From Maribacter algicola (GTDB lineage Bacteria > Bacteroidota > Bacteroidia > Flavobacteriales > Flavobacteriaceae): DNA of 64,000 nt. Shown piece after piece: positions 39,810 to 49,327 of the stretch; the stretch's first letter is position 1; every line of letters starts with the position of its first letter. The translations under genes and the position numbers were made by a program. The stretch spans positions 1,054,001-1,118,000 of the forward strand of contig NZ_QUSX01000002.1 in the NCBI RefSeq assembly GCF_003933245.1, read 5' to 3'. The notes beneath the pieces were generated by a model. It was not told the origin of the DNA. It did no database searches and saw only the letters and a program-made list of their open reading frames with translations.

Positions 39810-41730
39810 ATGAAAAACCTTATTTCTGAGCGCGTTGCTGATTTTCTTAAAAATTACCCGCCCTTTAACATTATGGAAACAAAGCTCTTGGAGGAAATAT
39901 CCCAACAAGTGTCCATCATTTATAAGGAAAAGGGAAGTCTGATTTTCTCCTTTGAGGAGGAAGCACATCCATATTTCTATGTGGTACATAAAGGGGCTAT
40001 CGAACTTACTAATCCAAATCTAAAATCCATTACCGATTATTGTGACGAAGGCGATATTTTTGGTCTTAGGCCATTGATAGCCAAAGAGAATTACAAATTG
40101 GAGGCTAGGGCCTTTGAAGAATCCATTCTATATGCCATTCCCATCGCAGTTTTCAGGCCTATTTCAGAATCCAATCAACGTGTTTCCAACTTTTTGACGG
40201 AAAGTTTCGCCTCCAATACGCGTAACCCGTACAATCAGACAAGGAAATTGGAAAAATCAGGTATTTCCACAACTTTGAATGCGCAAGGTAGTTTGGTCAT
40301 CGATGATTTTCAGCCCATCCGATATTCTAAAAAATTAGTTTCCTGCGAACCAAAAACCACCATCCAAAAAGCGGCGGCGATAATGACAAAGTATCGTATT
40401 GGTTCGGTTCTAATATGTAAAAATGAATTGCCTATAGGCATTGTCACGGACAAAGATTTAAGAAATAAAGTGGTGACCGGGGATTTTCCCATCACCTCAA
40501 GTGTCAGGAATATCATGTCCTCCCCCGTTATTACGTATCCCGAAAAAATTACTATCGCCCAGGCCCAAATGGCCATGATGAAAAATGGCATCAGCCATTT
40601 AATTCTGACCAAAGACGGTACCACAAATAGTGAACCGGTAGGGATTATATCCAAAAACGATATCATGGTATCCCTTGGGGACAATCCCTCTGTAATCGTA
40701 AAGGCAATCAAAAGGGCCAAAAAAATAAAACAGGTCAAGGAGCTTCGTAAAAGCATCATGATGCTTTTAAACGGATATCTGGAACAAAACCTGCCTATGG
40801 CCTTGACTTCCAAGATAATTTCCGAGTTGAACGATACCTGTATCAAACAAGTGATAGCAATTTCTTTAGAACGCATGAAGGTTCCACCACCCGTAAACTT
40901 TGCATGGCTCGCCCTGGGAAGCCAAGGCCGTGGTGAACAATTGCTGCATACCGACCAGGACAATGCCCTGGTTTTTGAGGATGTGCCCGAAGAAGAGTTG
41001 TCCAGCACCACAAATTACTTTCTAGAGTTTTCCAAAAAAGTGAACAAAGGCCTCAACAAAATTGGATATGAGTATTGCCCTGCCGATATGATGGCTTCCA
41101 ATCCAAAATGGTGCTTAAGTCTAAAAGAATGGAAAAACAAAATATCCTACTGGATAATCAATCCGGGTCCAAACGAGGTATTAATGTCATCCATATTCTT
41201 CGATTATAGTATGGCGTATGGCCACAGGGATTTGATGAACGAAATATCTGATTTTATTTTCTCCAGCGTAAAAAAAATACCCGATTTTCTTGGTCCATAT
41301 CGCGAACGGGGCCTTGCAAAGTCCTTCCCCTTCCGGTTTCTTTCGGTCGTTTTTAGTGGAACAGGATGGACAGCACAAGGATTTTTTCGACTTAAAAAAC
41401 AGGGCATTGAGACCCCTTATAGATGCCGCCCGGGTACTCATACTTTCACACTCCATAAAGGGAATAAGCAATACCTGGGAGCGTTATGAGAAATTGGCCG
41501 AATTGGAACCAAACAACCAAGAATTGTATTTGGCCTGTTCGTACGCCACCAAGGCCTTGCTTAAATTTAGAACGAAACAAGGTTTGCTACACCACGATTC
41601 CGGACGTTACATCGAGTTGGAATCCTTGACCAAGGAAGAAAAAATTAAATTAAAAAGAACCTTTAAGGCCATTAAGGAAATTCAGGACCTGATTTCCATT
41701 CGGTTTAAGGTTTCTAATATTTTAGGCTGA
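39810..41730 (+). pseudogene. DUF294 cNMP-binding/CBS/nucleotidyltransferase protein, frame broken near 41318-41323
   Basis: The first frame (39810-41489) carries a cyclic-nucleotide-binding domain (about 20-120), two CBS domains (about 150-280) and a GlnD-like nucleotidyltransferase domain (LGSQGRGEQLLHTDQDNALVF). After RERGLAKS it turns into unrelated residues and stops. The frame one base later (track 41290-41730) continues exactly where homologues do: SPSPSGFFRSFLVEQDGQHKDFFDLK to the DUF294 C-terminal domain. A +1 or -2 change in the CCTTCCCCTTCC-rich stretch explains it. The joined product would be about 640 residues, the family norm. Real mutation, sequencing error or recoding cannot be told apart here. 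Confidence 0.82.
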
Positions 41731-42380
41731 TGGGTATCTTTAATCGTTCCGCAAAATATCCAGAATATTGGAAAGAATATGTCGCACTATTTAGACCATC
41801 ATTGCCCACGGAATTTGACCAACTCACTTTTGTGGTTCTGGATACGGAGACTACTGGTTTCGATAAAACAAACGATCGTATCCTTTCCATTGGTGCCCTA
41901 AAATTAAAGAGCGATCGTATCCAAGTGGATGATATGCTGGAAATTTATATAACTCAAGAAGCCTTTAAGAAGGAAAGTGTGCCCATTCATGGCATATTAA
42001 GGAATAGCAATCAAGATTGCATTTTAGAGGAGGAAGCAATACCTAGGTTCCTAAAATATGTGAAAAACCATATTATAGTGGCCCATCATGCGGGTTTTGA
42101 CATTGGCATGATCAATAGTGCGCTCAAAAGACTGGGATTGCCCAAACTAAAAAACATTTGTTTGGATACAGGGGTTTTGTTTAAAAAGACGCTCATCAAA
42201 TCCTATCTTGTCCAGCCCAAAGACCACTATTCCCTGGATGAATTGGCCGAAAAATTTTCGATTTCCAAAAAGGATAGACACACGGCTTTGGGGGATGCCT
42301 ACATTACGGCAATCGCCTTCCTAAAAATTTTGTCAAAACTCAAGGAGAAAAAAGAACTAACCCTTAAAAATTTGAAATAA
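41730..42380 (+). CDS. DnaQ-like 3'-5' exonuclease (DEDDh family)
   Basis: 216 residues. ExoI motif VVLDTETTGFDK, ExoII AHHAGFDIGMIN and ExoIII HTALGDAYITA give the DEDDh set. Similar to the epsilon-subunit-like exonucleases that habitually follow DUF294 genes. Its ATG overlaps the stop of the DUF294 reading frame by one base (TGATG), so it is translationally coupled to the broken gene; that coupling may be lost if the break is real. Nucleic-acid substrate unknown. Confidence 0.9.
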   Translation: MGIFNRSAKYPEYWKEYVALFRPSLPTEFDQLTFVVLDTETTGFDKTNDRILSIGALKLKSDRIQVDDMLEIYITQEAFKKESVPIHGILRNSNQDCILEEEAIPRFLKYVKNHIIVAHHAGFDIGMINSALKRLGLPKLKNICLDTGVLFKKTLIKSYLVQPKDHYSLDELAEKFSISKKDRHTALGDAYITAIAFLKILSKLKEKKELTLKNLK

Positions 42381-43331
42381 TCAGGTTCCTAAATAATCCA
42401 AAATGTTCCTTTCTATCCGTTCGTGGATGTTTGAAGTGTCCGCCTTTTGAAAGGGTTCACCCGTGATATTTTCATAAAGCTCAATATACCTTTCAGAAAC
42501 GGATGATATATACTCATCTGACATTTCAGGGACTTTTTGACCTTCTAGACCTTGGAAACCATGGGAAATAAGCCATTGCCTTACAAACTCCTTGGACAAC
42601 TGTTTTTGGGGCTCATTTCTATCCTGTCTTTCCTGATAACCATTTGCGTAAAAGTATCGGGAAGAGTCCGGGGTATGTATCTCATCGATGAGTACTATTT
42701 TACCGTCCTTAGTTTTCCCAAATTCGTATTTGGTATCTACCAAAATTAGACCTCTTTCGGCTGCGATTTCCGTTCCTCTTTGAAAAAGAGCTTCGGTATA
42801 TTTTTCCAGTATCTCGTAATCAGTTTTGGATACTATGCCTCTCTTCAGAATATCCTCCTTTGAAATATCTTCGTCATGATCCCCCATTTCGGCCTTGGTG
42901 GCCGGAGTAATAATGGGCTTTGGAAATTTATCGTTTTCTTTTAGACCTTCTGGCATAGGAACTCCGCAGAGTATTCTTTTTCCTGCCTTGTATTCCCTGG
43001 CCGCGTGACCAGACATATAGCCTCTAATGACCATCTCTACCTTGAAAGGTTCGCAGGAATGGCCAATTGCTACATTTGGATCTGGTGTCGCGGTCAACCA
43101 ATTTGGAACAATATCGGATGTGGATGCCATCATTTTGGTAGCTATCTGGTTCAGAATCTGACCTTTGTATGGAATCCCTTTGGGCATTACTACATCAAAG
43201 GCGGAAAGCCGATCGGTGGCAATCATAATGAGTCGGTCATCTTCAAGGGCATATACCTCCCTAACCTTTCCTTTATACACGCTTTTTTGCCCGGGAAATT
43301 TGAAATTGGTATCAAAAATGGTGTTGGCCAT
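42381..43331 (-). CDS. purC: Phosphoribosylaminoimidazole-succinocarboxamide synthase
   Basis: 316 residues, the longer form used by Bacteroidota and eukaryote-like enzymes. Conserved segments [52 protein letters not shown], and [14 protein letters not shown]. It joins CAIR with aspartate using ATP in purine synthesis. Stops abut those of the exonuclease gene; phoH precedes it on the same strand by 5 bases. Confidence 0.95.
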   Translation of the reverse strand: MANTIFDTNFKFPGQKSVYKGKVREVYALEDDRLIMIATDRLSAFDVVMPKGIPYKGQILNQIATKMMASTSDIVPNWLTATPDPNVAIGHSCEPFKVEMVIRGYMSGHAAREYKAGKRILCGVPMPEGLKENDKFPKPIITPATKAEMGDHDEDISKEDILKRGIVSKTDYEILEKYTEALFQRGTEIAAERGLILVDTKYEFGKTKDGKIVLIDEIHTPDSSRYFYANGYQERQDRNEPQKQLSKEFVRQWLISHGFQGLEGQKVPEMSDEYISSVSERYIELYENITGEPFQKADTSNIHERIERNILDYLGT

Positions 43332-43336
43332 GTCCT

Positions 43337-44290
43337 TTAGTTTTGGTGTTCTATGGTTTTATAGGCTTCTATGACTTTCTTCACCAGTTTGTGGCGAATC
43401 ACGTCCTTATCGTCCAAATAAATAATTTCTATTCCTTCTACATTTTGTAAGATCAGTAGAGCCTCTTTTAACCCAGAAATTGTTCTTCTGGGCAAATCTA
43501 TTTGACCAGGATCTCCGGTTAATAAAAACTTCGCGTTTCTGCCCATACGTGTCAGGAACATTTTCATTTGGGCATGGGTGGTATTTTGGGCCTCATCCAG
43601 AATAACAAAAGCGTCGTCCAAAGTCCTACCGCGCATGAAGGCCATGGGGGCAATCTGTATGGTCCCGTTTTCGATATAATGTGCCAACTTTTCGGCTGGA
43701 ATCATATCCCTAAGTGCGTCGTATAAGGGCTGCATATAAGGATCTAGTTTTTCTTTTAAGTCCCCCGGTAAAAAACCAAGGTTTTCACCAGCTTCGACCG
43801 CAGGCCTCGTTAAGATGATTCGGCGTACCTGTTTTTCCTTCAATGCCTTCACCGCAAGTGCTACTCCGGTATATGTCTTCCCAGTTCCAGCAGGACCAAT
43901 GGCGAACACCATATCGTTCTTTCTGGCCGCATCCACCAACCTCCGCTGATTGACCGTCTGTGCCTTTATCAACCTGCCACTTACCCCGTGCACCAAGGTT
44001 TCCCCACTATTTTCCGGGCCGTGATAGTCTTTGGAATCCGTGCTGGTAAGCACCCTTTCGATGCTATTTTCGTCCAACTTGTTGTACTTTATGAAATGCT
44101 CCGTAAGCATATCAAAGCGTTTGTCAAATTCCTCCAGTTGGTCCTCTTCCCCATAGGCCTTTATTTTATTGCCCCTGGCTACAATTTTTATTTTAGGAAA
44201 ATACTTCTTTAAAAGTTCTATATTTTCATTTTGTTGTCCAAAAAACTCTCTTGGACTTACCTCGGTGAGTTCTAATATGATTTCGTTCAA
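43337..44290 (-). CDS. phoH: PhoH-family ATPase
   Basis: 317 residues from a TTG at 44290, where homologous sequence begins ([19 protein letters not shown]); the frame stays open to 44464 but that extension looks like leader and overlaps the divergent gene. Walker [14 protein letters not shown], Walker [14 protein letters not shown], sensor [14 protein letters not shown]-terminal KH-like domain (about 15-90). PhoH proteins are cytoplasmic ATPases linked to RNA metabolism and phosphate stress. Start codon choice rests on family alignment from memory. Confidence 0.9.
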   Translation of the reverse strand: MNEIILELTEVSPREFFGQQNENIELLKKYFPKIKIVARGNKIKAYGEEDQLEEFDKRFDMLTEHFIKYNKLDENSIERVLTSTDSKDYHGPENSGETLVHGVSGRLIKAQTVNQRRLVDAARKNDMVFAIGPAGTGKTYTGVALAVKALKEKQVRRIILTRPAVEAGENLGFLPGDLKEKLDPYMQPLYDALRDMIPAEKLAHYIENGTIQIAPMAFMRGRTLDDAFVILDEAQNTTHAQMKMFLTRMGRNAKFLLTGDPGQIDLPRRTISGLKEALLILQNVEGIEIIYLDDKDVIRHKLVKKVIEAYKTIEHQN

Positions 44291-44419
44291 ACAGTGGGAT
44301 TTTGAAGATTTTAATTGGACCAAGTTTAATTTCGCCTGGCTGTTTTTTTGTTTAATTTTGTATATCAAATTTAAGTAAAAATTAAGTTTGACTAACCAAA
44401 AACATATCAACATTGCTGC

Positions 44420-45250
44420 ATGGCAATTATCACCCTTACTACTGATTTTGGACTGAAAGACCACTTTGTTGGGGTGCTAAAAGGTTCTATTTATAGCGAG
44501 TTGCCCGATGCCAAAATTGTTGATATTTCCCATGGCATTACCCCCTTCAACATTCAGGAATGTGCATACATTCTCAAAAACTCCTACAATAGCTTTCCAA
44601 AAGGTTCCATTCATATTGTGGGCGTAGACTCAGAGGCCACCCAGGAAAACCAGCATATAGCGGTTTTGATCAATGGTCACTACTTCGTTAGTGCCAACAC
44701 CGGGGTGATAGGACTTATTACTTCAGAAATCAAGCCGGATAAAATCGTTGAGATCAAAATTCCCAATCCCTTTCACGGTTCCTTTCCGGTATTAAGTGTA
44801 TTTGTTCAAGTAGCATGCCATATAGCCCGTGGCGGTACTTTGGAGGTCGTTGGCAAGCCTTTCAACGAACTCAAGGATTTACGTGAATTTATGCCAAGGA
44901 TCGCAGACGATGGTAAAAAAATTATTGGGAGTGTCATCTATATTGACAATTATGGAAATGTAGTTACCAATATTCAAAAAAATCTTTTTGAGTCCTATAG
45001 AAAAGGTCGTGATTTTGAACTTTCGGTGAGGAACCATAAAATCAAAAAAATACATAAGGCCTATAATGACATCATTGATTTCTCCATTGAAAAAAGTAGA
45101 CGGAAAGGAGACGGTGACCTGTTGGCGCTTTTCAATTCATCTGATTATATAGAACTTGCCATATTCAAAAGCAACCTCAAAACGGTTGGCGGAGCATCCA
45201 CACTGTTGGGGCTGGATTACAGGGATACCGTAATGGTCGATTTTTTGTAA
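44420..45250 (+). CDS. SAM hydroxide adenosyltransferase / SAM hydrolase family (DUF62)
   Basis: 276 residues. The family N-terminus is clear (ITLTTDFGLKDHFVGVLKGSI), with DISHGITPFNI, VGVDSE and VIYIDNYGNVVTNI (the conserved IDxFGNxxTN). Relatives include bacterial chlorinases/fluorinases, but most of the family hydrolyse S-adenosylmethionine to adenosine and methionine. Nothing here suggests halogenase chemistry. Divergent from phoH. Confidence 0.9.
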   Translation: MAIITLTTDFGLKDHFVGVLKGSIYSELPDAKIVDISHGITPFNIQECAYILKNSYNSFPKGSIHIVGVDSEATQENQHIAVLINGHYFVSANTGVIGLITSEIKPDKIVEIKIPNPFHGSFPVLSVFVQVACHIARGGTLEVVGKPFNELKDLREFMPRIADDGKKIIGSVIYIDNYGNVVTNIQKNLFESYRKGRDFELSVRNHKIKKIHKAYNDIIDFSIEKSRRKGDGDLLALFNSSDYIELAIFKSNLKTVGGASTLLGLDYRDTVMVDFL

Positions 45251-45456
45251 AAATTAGACCTTAAAAATTCCGTTAACAAAGTCTTTTTCCTTCCATGTCG
45301 ATGTTATTATGAGTATTATTTCCAGATATAGTTAATAACTCCGTCTCCATTTTTGCCCAAAACACCAAATCAACCCTTATAGAATGGGAAAATAACGTCA
45401 CTTGTAACCCTGTCTTACTGTTGATAAGTTTGTTTCCTATAAATAAGCATTTAAAA

Positions 45457-45464
45457 TATCTTTG
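45457..45464 (+). promoter_or_regulatory. Candidate -7 box for dnaN in a 298-base gap
   Basis: TATCTTTG fits TAnnTTTG, with TTTG 24 bases further upstream as a possible, slightly distant -33 box. The dnaN ATG is at 45549. I see nothing else in 45251-45548. Confidence 0.35.
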
Positions 45465-45548
45465 TTTGATAGCAAAAGCGGCAGCCCATAGGCATTTCCC
45501 TTTAGGCAAATAAGGCTTTTGGTATTGAAATAAAACATAGAACGACCA

Positions 45549-46667
45549 ATGAAATTTATTGTCTCCAGTACGTATTTATTAAAACAACTGCAAATATTGG
45601 GTGGTGTTATAAACAATAGCAATACCCTACCTATTTTGGACAACTTCCTCTTTGATTTGAGCAAGGATAAACTTACGGTGTCGGCCTCTGATCTGGAGAC
45701 CACTATGAGCTCCGTATTGAATGTGGATTCCGATAATGAAGGAACGATTGCGGTTCCCGCTAGATTGCTTTTAGAAACCTTGAAGACTTTTCCGGAACAA
45801 CCACTGACATTTATTGTAGCCGATAATAACACCGTAGAAATTAGTTCCAACCATGGTAAATATGCTTTGGCCTATGCCGATGGCGCCGAATTTCCAAAGG
45901 CTGTGGAACTTTCAAGTCCCAGTTCAACAACTCTGTTGGGCGACATCTTGGCAACAGCCATTAATAAAACGATTTTCGCTGCCGGTAATGACGATTTACG
46001 TCCGGTAATGAGCGGTGTTTTCTTTCAATTTTCTCCGGAGAACCTAACATTTGTTGCCACTGATGCACACAAATTGGTAAAATACCAAAGGGAAGACGTC
46101 TCAGCTTCACAAGTAGCGGAGTTCATCATGCCCAAAAAACCCTTGACACTTTTAAAGGGAATTTTGGCAGGTAGCGAGTCGGACGTATTGATCGAATACA
46201 ACGAAAGCAATGCAAAGTTCACCTTTGACGATACCGAGCTGATTTGTCGTTTGATCGATGGAAAATATCCAAACTATGAGGCGGTAATACCAAAGGAAAA
46301 CCCAAACAAATTGACCATTGCGAGAAACCAGTTTCTAAGCTCGGTCAAGCGGGTCTCCATATTCTCCAATAAAACAACGCATCAAATTAGACTAAAGATC
46401 GCAGGTGCAGAACTGAACATATCAGCTGAGGACCTGGATTATTCCAATAAAGCCGAAGAACGTCTAACTTGTTCCTATCAGGGTGACGACATGCAAATAG
46501 GTTTCAACTCAAGATTTCTTGTTGAAATGTTGAACAATCTAGGGTCCGATGAAGTTTCACTTGAAATGAGCTTGCCTAATCGTGCAGGGATTCTAACGCC
46601 CATAGACGGTTTGGACGAAGGTGAAAATGTGACCATGTTGGTAATGCCCGTCATGCTGAACAATTAA
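45549..46667 (+). CDS. dnaN: DNA polymerase III beta subunit (sliding clamp)
   Basis: 372 residues, the standard length, with three repeated clamp domains: KFIVSSTYLLKQLQILGGVI, then IFAAGNDDLRPVMSGVFFQFSPENLTFVATDAHKLVKY, then LTIARNQFLSSVKRVSIFSNKTTHQIRL, ending in the conserved VTMLVMPVML. The ring-shaped homodimer tethers polymerase to DNA. Monocistronic, followed by a strong terminator. Confidence 0.97.
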   Translation: MKFIVSSTYLLKQLQILGGVINNSNTLPILDNFLFDLSKDKLTVSASDLETTMSSVLNVDSDNEGTIAVPARLLLETLKTFPEQPLTFIVADNNTVEISSNHGKYALAYADGAEFPKAVELSSPSSTTLLGDILATAINKTIFAAGNDDLRPVMSGVFFQFSPENLTFVATDAHKLVKYQREDVSASQVAEFIMPKKPLTLLKGILAGSESDVLIEYNESNAKFTFDDTELICRLIDGKYPNYEAVIPKENPNKLTIARNQFLSSVKRVSIFSNKTTHQIRLKIAGAELNISAEDLDYSNKAEERLTCSYQGDDMQIGFNSRFLVEMLNNLGSDEVSLEMSLPNRAGILTPIDGLDEGENVTMLVMPVMLNN

Positions 46668-46685
46668 CTCGACACACATAAAATT

Positions 46686-46719
46686 AAAAAGGGGACCCAA
46701 ATTGGCTCCCCTTTTTTTT
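46686..46719. terminator. Bidirectional terminator between dnaN and DUF4870 genes
   Basis: Stem AAAAAGGGGA / TCCCCTTTTT with an inner CC/GG extension and flanking A/T runs. Confidence 0.88.
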
Positions 46720-46731
46720 ATTTTAATCCTC

Positions 46732-47097
46732 TTACGATATAAACCGAATGGTTCCAAAGTAACTGGGCGATTCCCCATTCGCGGCCTTGACCGCATTCAC
46801 TATGGGCATAACAAAGGATAAAATTCCAGCAAAGACCAAGAGTAGGATTCCAGCGCCCAAAAGTAAAATTGTGGGTATTCCAATAATTACGTACAATATC
46901 AAACTAAGTTGGAGGTTGATAATAGCCTTACCATGTTCATTCATTCCAAGTACGGAATCCTTTGTACTTAACCATAATATCAAAGGAACTATGAGTCCGC
47001 CAAATCCAGTGATGTAATCCAGATACTGACTAAGATGTGCGATTACCAACAGGTTCCTATCCTCCCTAAATACTATACTTTGATTTACTGCTTCCAT
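46732..47097 (-). CDS. DUF4870-family membrane protein
   Basis: 121 residues with three hydrophobic helices (about 30-46, 62-85, 87-105). RNLLVIAHLSQYLDYITGFGGLIVPLILWLSTKD, then GKAIINLQLSL and MPIVNAVKAANGES are typical of DUF4870. Inner-membrane protein of unknown role. Confidence 0.85.
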   Translation of the reverse strand: MEAVNQSIVFREDRNLLVIAHLSQYLDYITGFGGLIVPLILWLSTKDSVLGMNEHGKAIINLQLSLILYVIIGIPTILLLGAGILLLVFAGILSFVMPIVNAVKAANGESPSYFGTIRFIS

Positions 47098-47171
47098 TTT
47101 TGATTGATTTTAAGATGAATAACTACCTATATGACGGCAATAAAGTGGATTTGTTACAAAAATGTACCTAC

Positions 47172-47582
47172 CTATTTTTTCCTTTTTAGCTTTTCCAATT
47201 TTTTGGATTTCTTCATGAGTTTCTCATTCAAGGTCTCAATTTTCTTATTCATTTTTTCAATATCATTTGGGGAAAGCTTCCCTTTTTGAGTGTCCTTTTC
47301 CAATTTTTCCTGAACGGAGATAAGCTGCTTTTCAATTTTGGAGATATCCTTTTCCTTGGATGTTATTTCTTTCATTAATTTTTCGGCCTCTTTGGCCTCC
47401 TTTTCAATACGTGCTTCCTTTTTCTCCTTTTTTTCCCTTTTATTGACCTCTTTCCTAACCTCCTTCAGCTCCTTTCTTTGTTGCTTTTCCAAAGCGGTTT
47501 CGGAAGGTAAAGTTTCTTCTTGTGCGTATAAGGAAGATATCGACGTAAATAATACTAGAATGAATGTAAAACCGATTTTCAT
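47172..47582 (-). CDS. Exported, Lys/Glu-rich coiled-coil protein (hypothetical)
   Basis: 136 residues. A signal peptide (KIGFTFILVLFTSISSLYAQ) is followed by an almost entirely helical, highly charged region (KELKEVRKEVNKREKKEKKEARIEKEAKE, then heptads to the end). No enzyme motif; a periplasmic coiled-coil protein is likely. Confidence 0.65.
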   Translation of the reverse strand: MKIGFTFILVLFTSISSLYAQEETLPSETALEKQQRKELKEVRKEVNKREKKEKKEARIEKEAKEAEKLMKEITSKEKDISKIEKQLISVQEKLEKDTQKGKLSPNDIEKMNKKIETLNEKLMKKSKKLEKLKRKK

Positions 47583-47678
47583 AGTTGTGTTCTTTTATGC
47601 ATTTGTTTGAATGTACTAATAAAACCCGTCATTAAAAAATTGCCGAACAGCTACTTTTTAATTGATTATTTTTGCGAT

Positions 47679-49085
47679 ATGAAGAGAAATGAGACCATAG
47701 TAGCCTTGGCTACCGCCTCAGGAGCGGGTGCCATTGCCGTTATTAGAGTTTCAGGAAAAGAAGCGATTACCATTACCTCCAAGCTATTTAAATCCGTTAG
47801 TGGAAAAAATCTCGAGACACAAAAAACACATACTGTTCACTTGGGACACATAGTGGATGGTAACAAGATTCTGGATGAAGTCCTCGTTACCGTCTTCAAA
47901 TGTCCGCACTCATACACCGGTGAAAACGTTGCGGAAATATCCTGCCATGGTTCGCCCTATATCCAGCAGGAAATCATCCAGCTTTTTTTAAGGAATGGTT
48001 GCCGCATGGCCCAAGCCGGTGAATTTACATTGCAGGCCTTTCTTAACGGCAAAATGGATTTGAGTCAGGCGGAGGCCGTTGCCGACCTAATAGCATCGGA
48101 CAATGAGGCCAATCATCAAATTGCCATGCAACAAATGCGGGGCGGGTTCAGTAATGAAATCCAGAAGTTAAGGGAACAACTGTTGAACTTTGCCTCCTTG
48201 ATAGAACTGGAACTGGACTTTGCCGAAGAGGACGTAGAATTCGCTGATCGCACGCAATTTAAATCCTTGGTCAGTCGAATTCAAGAAGTATTGAAGAGGC
48301 TGGTGAATTCCTTCGCTGTGGGGAATGTTATAAAAAATGGTATCCCAGTGGCCATTGTGGGCGAGCCCAATGTTGGAAAGTCCACTTTACTGAATGCCCT
48401 GTTGAACGAAGAACGTGCAATCGTTTCGGACATTGCAGGAACTACTAGGGACAGCATTGAAGATGAAATTTCCATTGGAGGAATTGGCTTTCGGTTTATC
48501 GATACTGCCGGGATTCGTGAAACCGATGATATCGTGGAAAGTATCGGTATCAAAAAAACATTTGAAAAAATAGCTCAGGCTCAAGTAGTTATTCTTTTAG
48601 TTGATGGCGGCACTTTAAATCATGTAAATTCCACAGGCGATAAACTCCGACAAATAAAAGCGGAGGCAGAAAAAATAAGGGACAAGAATCCTGGAAAACC
48701 CTTTTTGTTGTTGATAAATAAATCCGATATTCTTTCTGGAGAGGCCAAGACTAATATTCAGTCAAACTTGGGAGAAGCTCACTTCATTTCGGCAAAAACC
48801 GGAAACGGTGTAGAAGATCTACAAAACCATTTACTACAATTTGTAAATACGGGTGCCTTGCGAAACAATGAGACTATCATCACGAATAGCCGTCATTACG
48901 ACTCCCTCCTAAGGGCGTTGGAATCCATTGAAAAAGTTCAGATGGGCCTAAGTGAAGAACTTACCAGTGACCTTATGGCCATAGATGTTAAGGAAACCCT
49001 TTATCACCTAGGGGAAATAACGGGAGAGGTCACCAATGATGAGCTTTTGGGAAATATATTTGCCAATTTCTGCATCGGGAAATAA
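47679..49085 (+). CDS. mnmE: tRNA modification GTPase MnmE
   Basis: 468 residues from the ATG at 47679 (MKRNETIVALATASGAGAIAVIRVSG), the family start; the frame opens earlier at 47607. N-terminal formyl-folate-binding domain, helical domain, G domain with GEPNVGKST, DIAGTTRD, DTAG and NKSD, and the C-terminal FCIGK whose Cys is essential in the family. With MnmG it modifies U34 of some tRNAs. The final codons form attL of the element starting here, so the current 3' end may be element-supplied. Confidence 0.96.
   Translation: MKRNETIVALATASGAGAIAVIRVSGKEAITITSKLFKSVSGKNLETQKTHTVHLGHIVDGNKILDEVLVTVFKCPHSYTGENVAEISCHGSPYIQQEIIQLFLRNGCRMAQAGEFTLQAFLNGKMDLSQAEAVADLIASDNEANHQIAMQQMRGGFSNEIQKLREQLLNFASLIELELDFAEEDVEFADRTQFKSLVSRIQEVLKRLVNSFAVGNVIKNGIPVAIVGEPNVGKSTLLNALLNEERAIVSDIAGTTRDSIEDEISIGGIGFRFIDTAGIRETDDIVESIGIKKTFEKIAQAQVVILLVDGGTLNHVNSTGDKLRQIKAEAEKIRDKNPGKPFLLLINKSDILSGEAKTNIQSNLGEAHFISAKTGNGVEDLQNHLLQFVNTGALRNNETIITNSRHYDSLLRALESIEKVQMGLSEELTSDLMAIDVKETLYHLGEITGEVTNDELLGNIFANFCIGK
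49068..49085. repeat. attL: direct repeat at the mnmE 3' end
   Basis: TTCTGCATCGGGAAATAA encodes Phe-Cys-Ile-Gly-Lys-stop. Its copy at 60869-60886 differs at three positions. Confidence 0.85.
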
Positions 49086-49095
49086 CCGCTGGTTT

Positions 49096-49122
49096 TATTT
49101 GGTCTCATTTGGCTTCATTTGA
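49096..49122. repeat. Phased ATTTGG/CATTTG motifs near attL
   Basis: TATTTGG, CATTTGG and CATTTGA occur with exactly 10-base spacing (49096, 49106, 49116), one helical turn apart. Similar phased copies are at 53427-53494. Confidence 0.6.
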
Positions 49123-49194
49123 TTGCAAATCAGATAGTTAAAAAAAAGTTTTATCCTCGTTTATTTTCCTTTTTCCACCCATTTTCATACTTTT

Positions 49195-49309
49195 AGTACA
49201 CCTCTGGTACACCTCGAACCCAATTTTAACAAAAAGGTGTACCAAAGGTGTACCAATTTCACCTCAGGTACCGCAGTTATTATCATTGAATTTTTTTTCG
49301 AGGTGTACT
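49195..49309. promoter_or_regulatory. int: Arm-type integrase site cluster, left end
   Basis: AGTACACCTCTGGTACACCT (49195-49214) is a tandem pair; an inverted pair of AGGTGTACCA lies at 49235-49255; GAGGTGTACT (49300-49309) is an exact inverse of the first decamer. The cluster ends 18 bases before the integrase ATG. A 19/20 copy of the first pair lies at the other end of the element. This could serve integrase arm binding and autoregulation. Confidence 0.65.
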
Positions 49310-49327
49310 CATTTAAAAATTAAGGTT

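Noticed and set aside
40310..41011. 233-residue minus-strand frame inside the DUF294 gene
   Set aside because: Antisense shadow; the plus strand encodes CBS and nucleotidyltransferase domains.
41311..41340. Programmed frameshift in the DUF294 gene
   Set aside because: No classic slippery heptamer or following hairpin seen; mutation or sequencing error is more likely, though not excluded.
44291..44464. N-terminal extension of PhoH
   Set aside because: Homologous sequence starts at [12 protein letters not shown]; the extension overlaps the divergent SAM-hydrolase gene and looks like leader DNA.
44420..45250. Halogenase (chlorinase/fluorinase) activity
   Set aside because: The family is mostly SAM hydrolases and no halogenase-specific context or loop is evident.
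45273..45509. 78-residue minus-strand frame upstream of dnaN
   Set aside because: No coding character; the region is the dnaN promoter gap.
49195..49309. Short repeats considered as a CRISPR remnant
   Set aside because: Motifs are 10 bases, in mixed orientation, without spacers and with no cas genes; integrase sites fit better.
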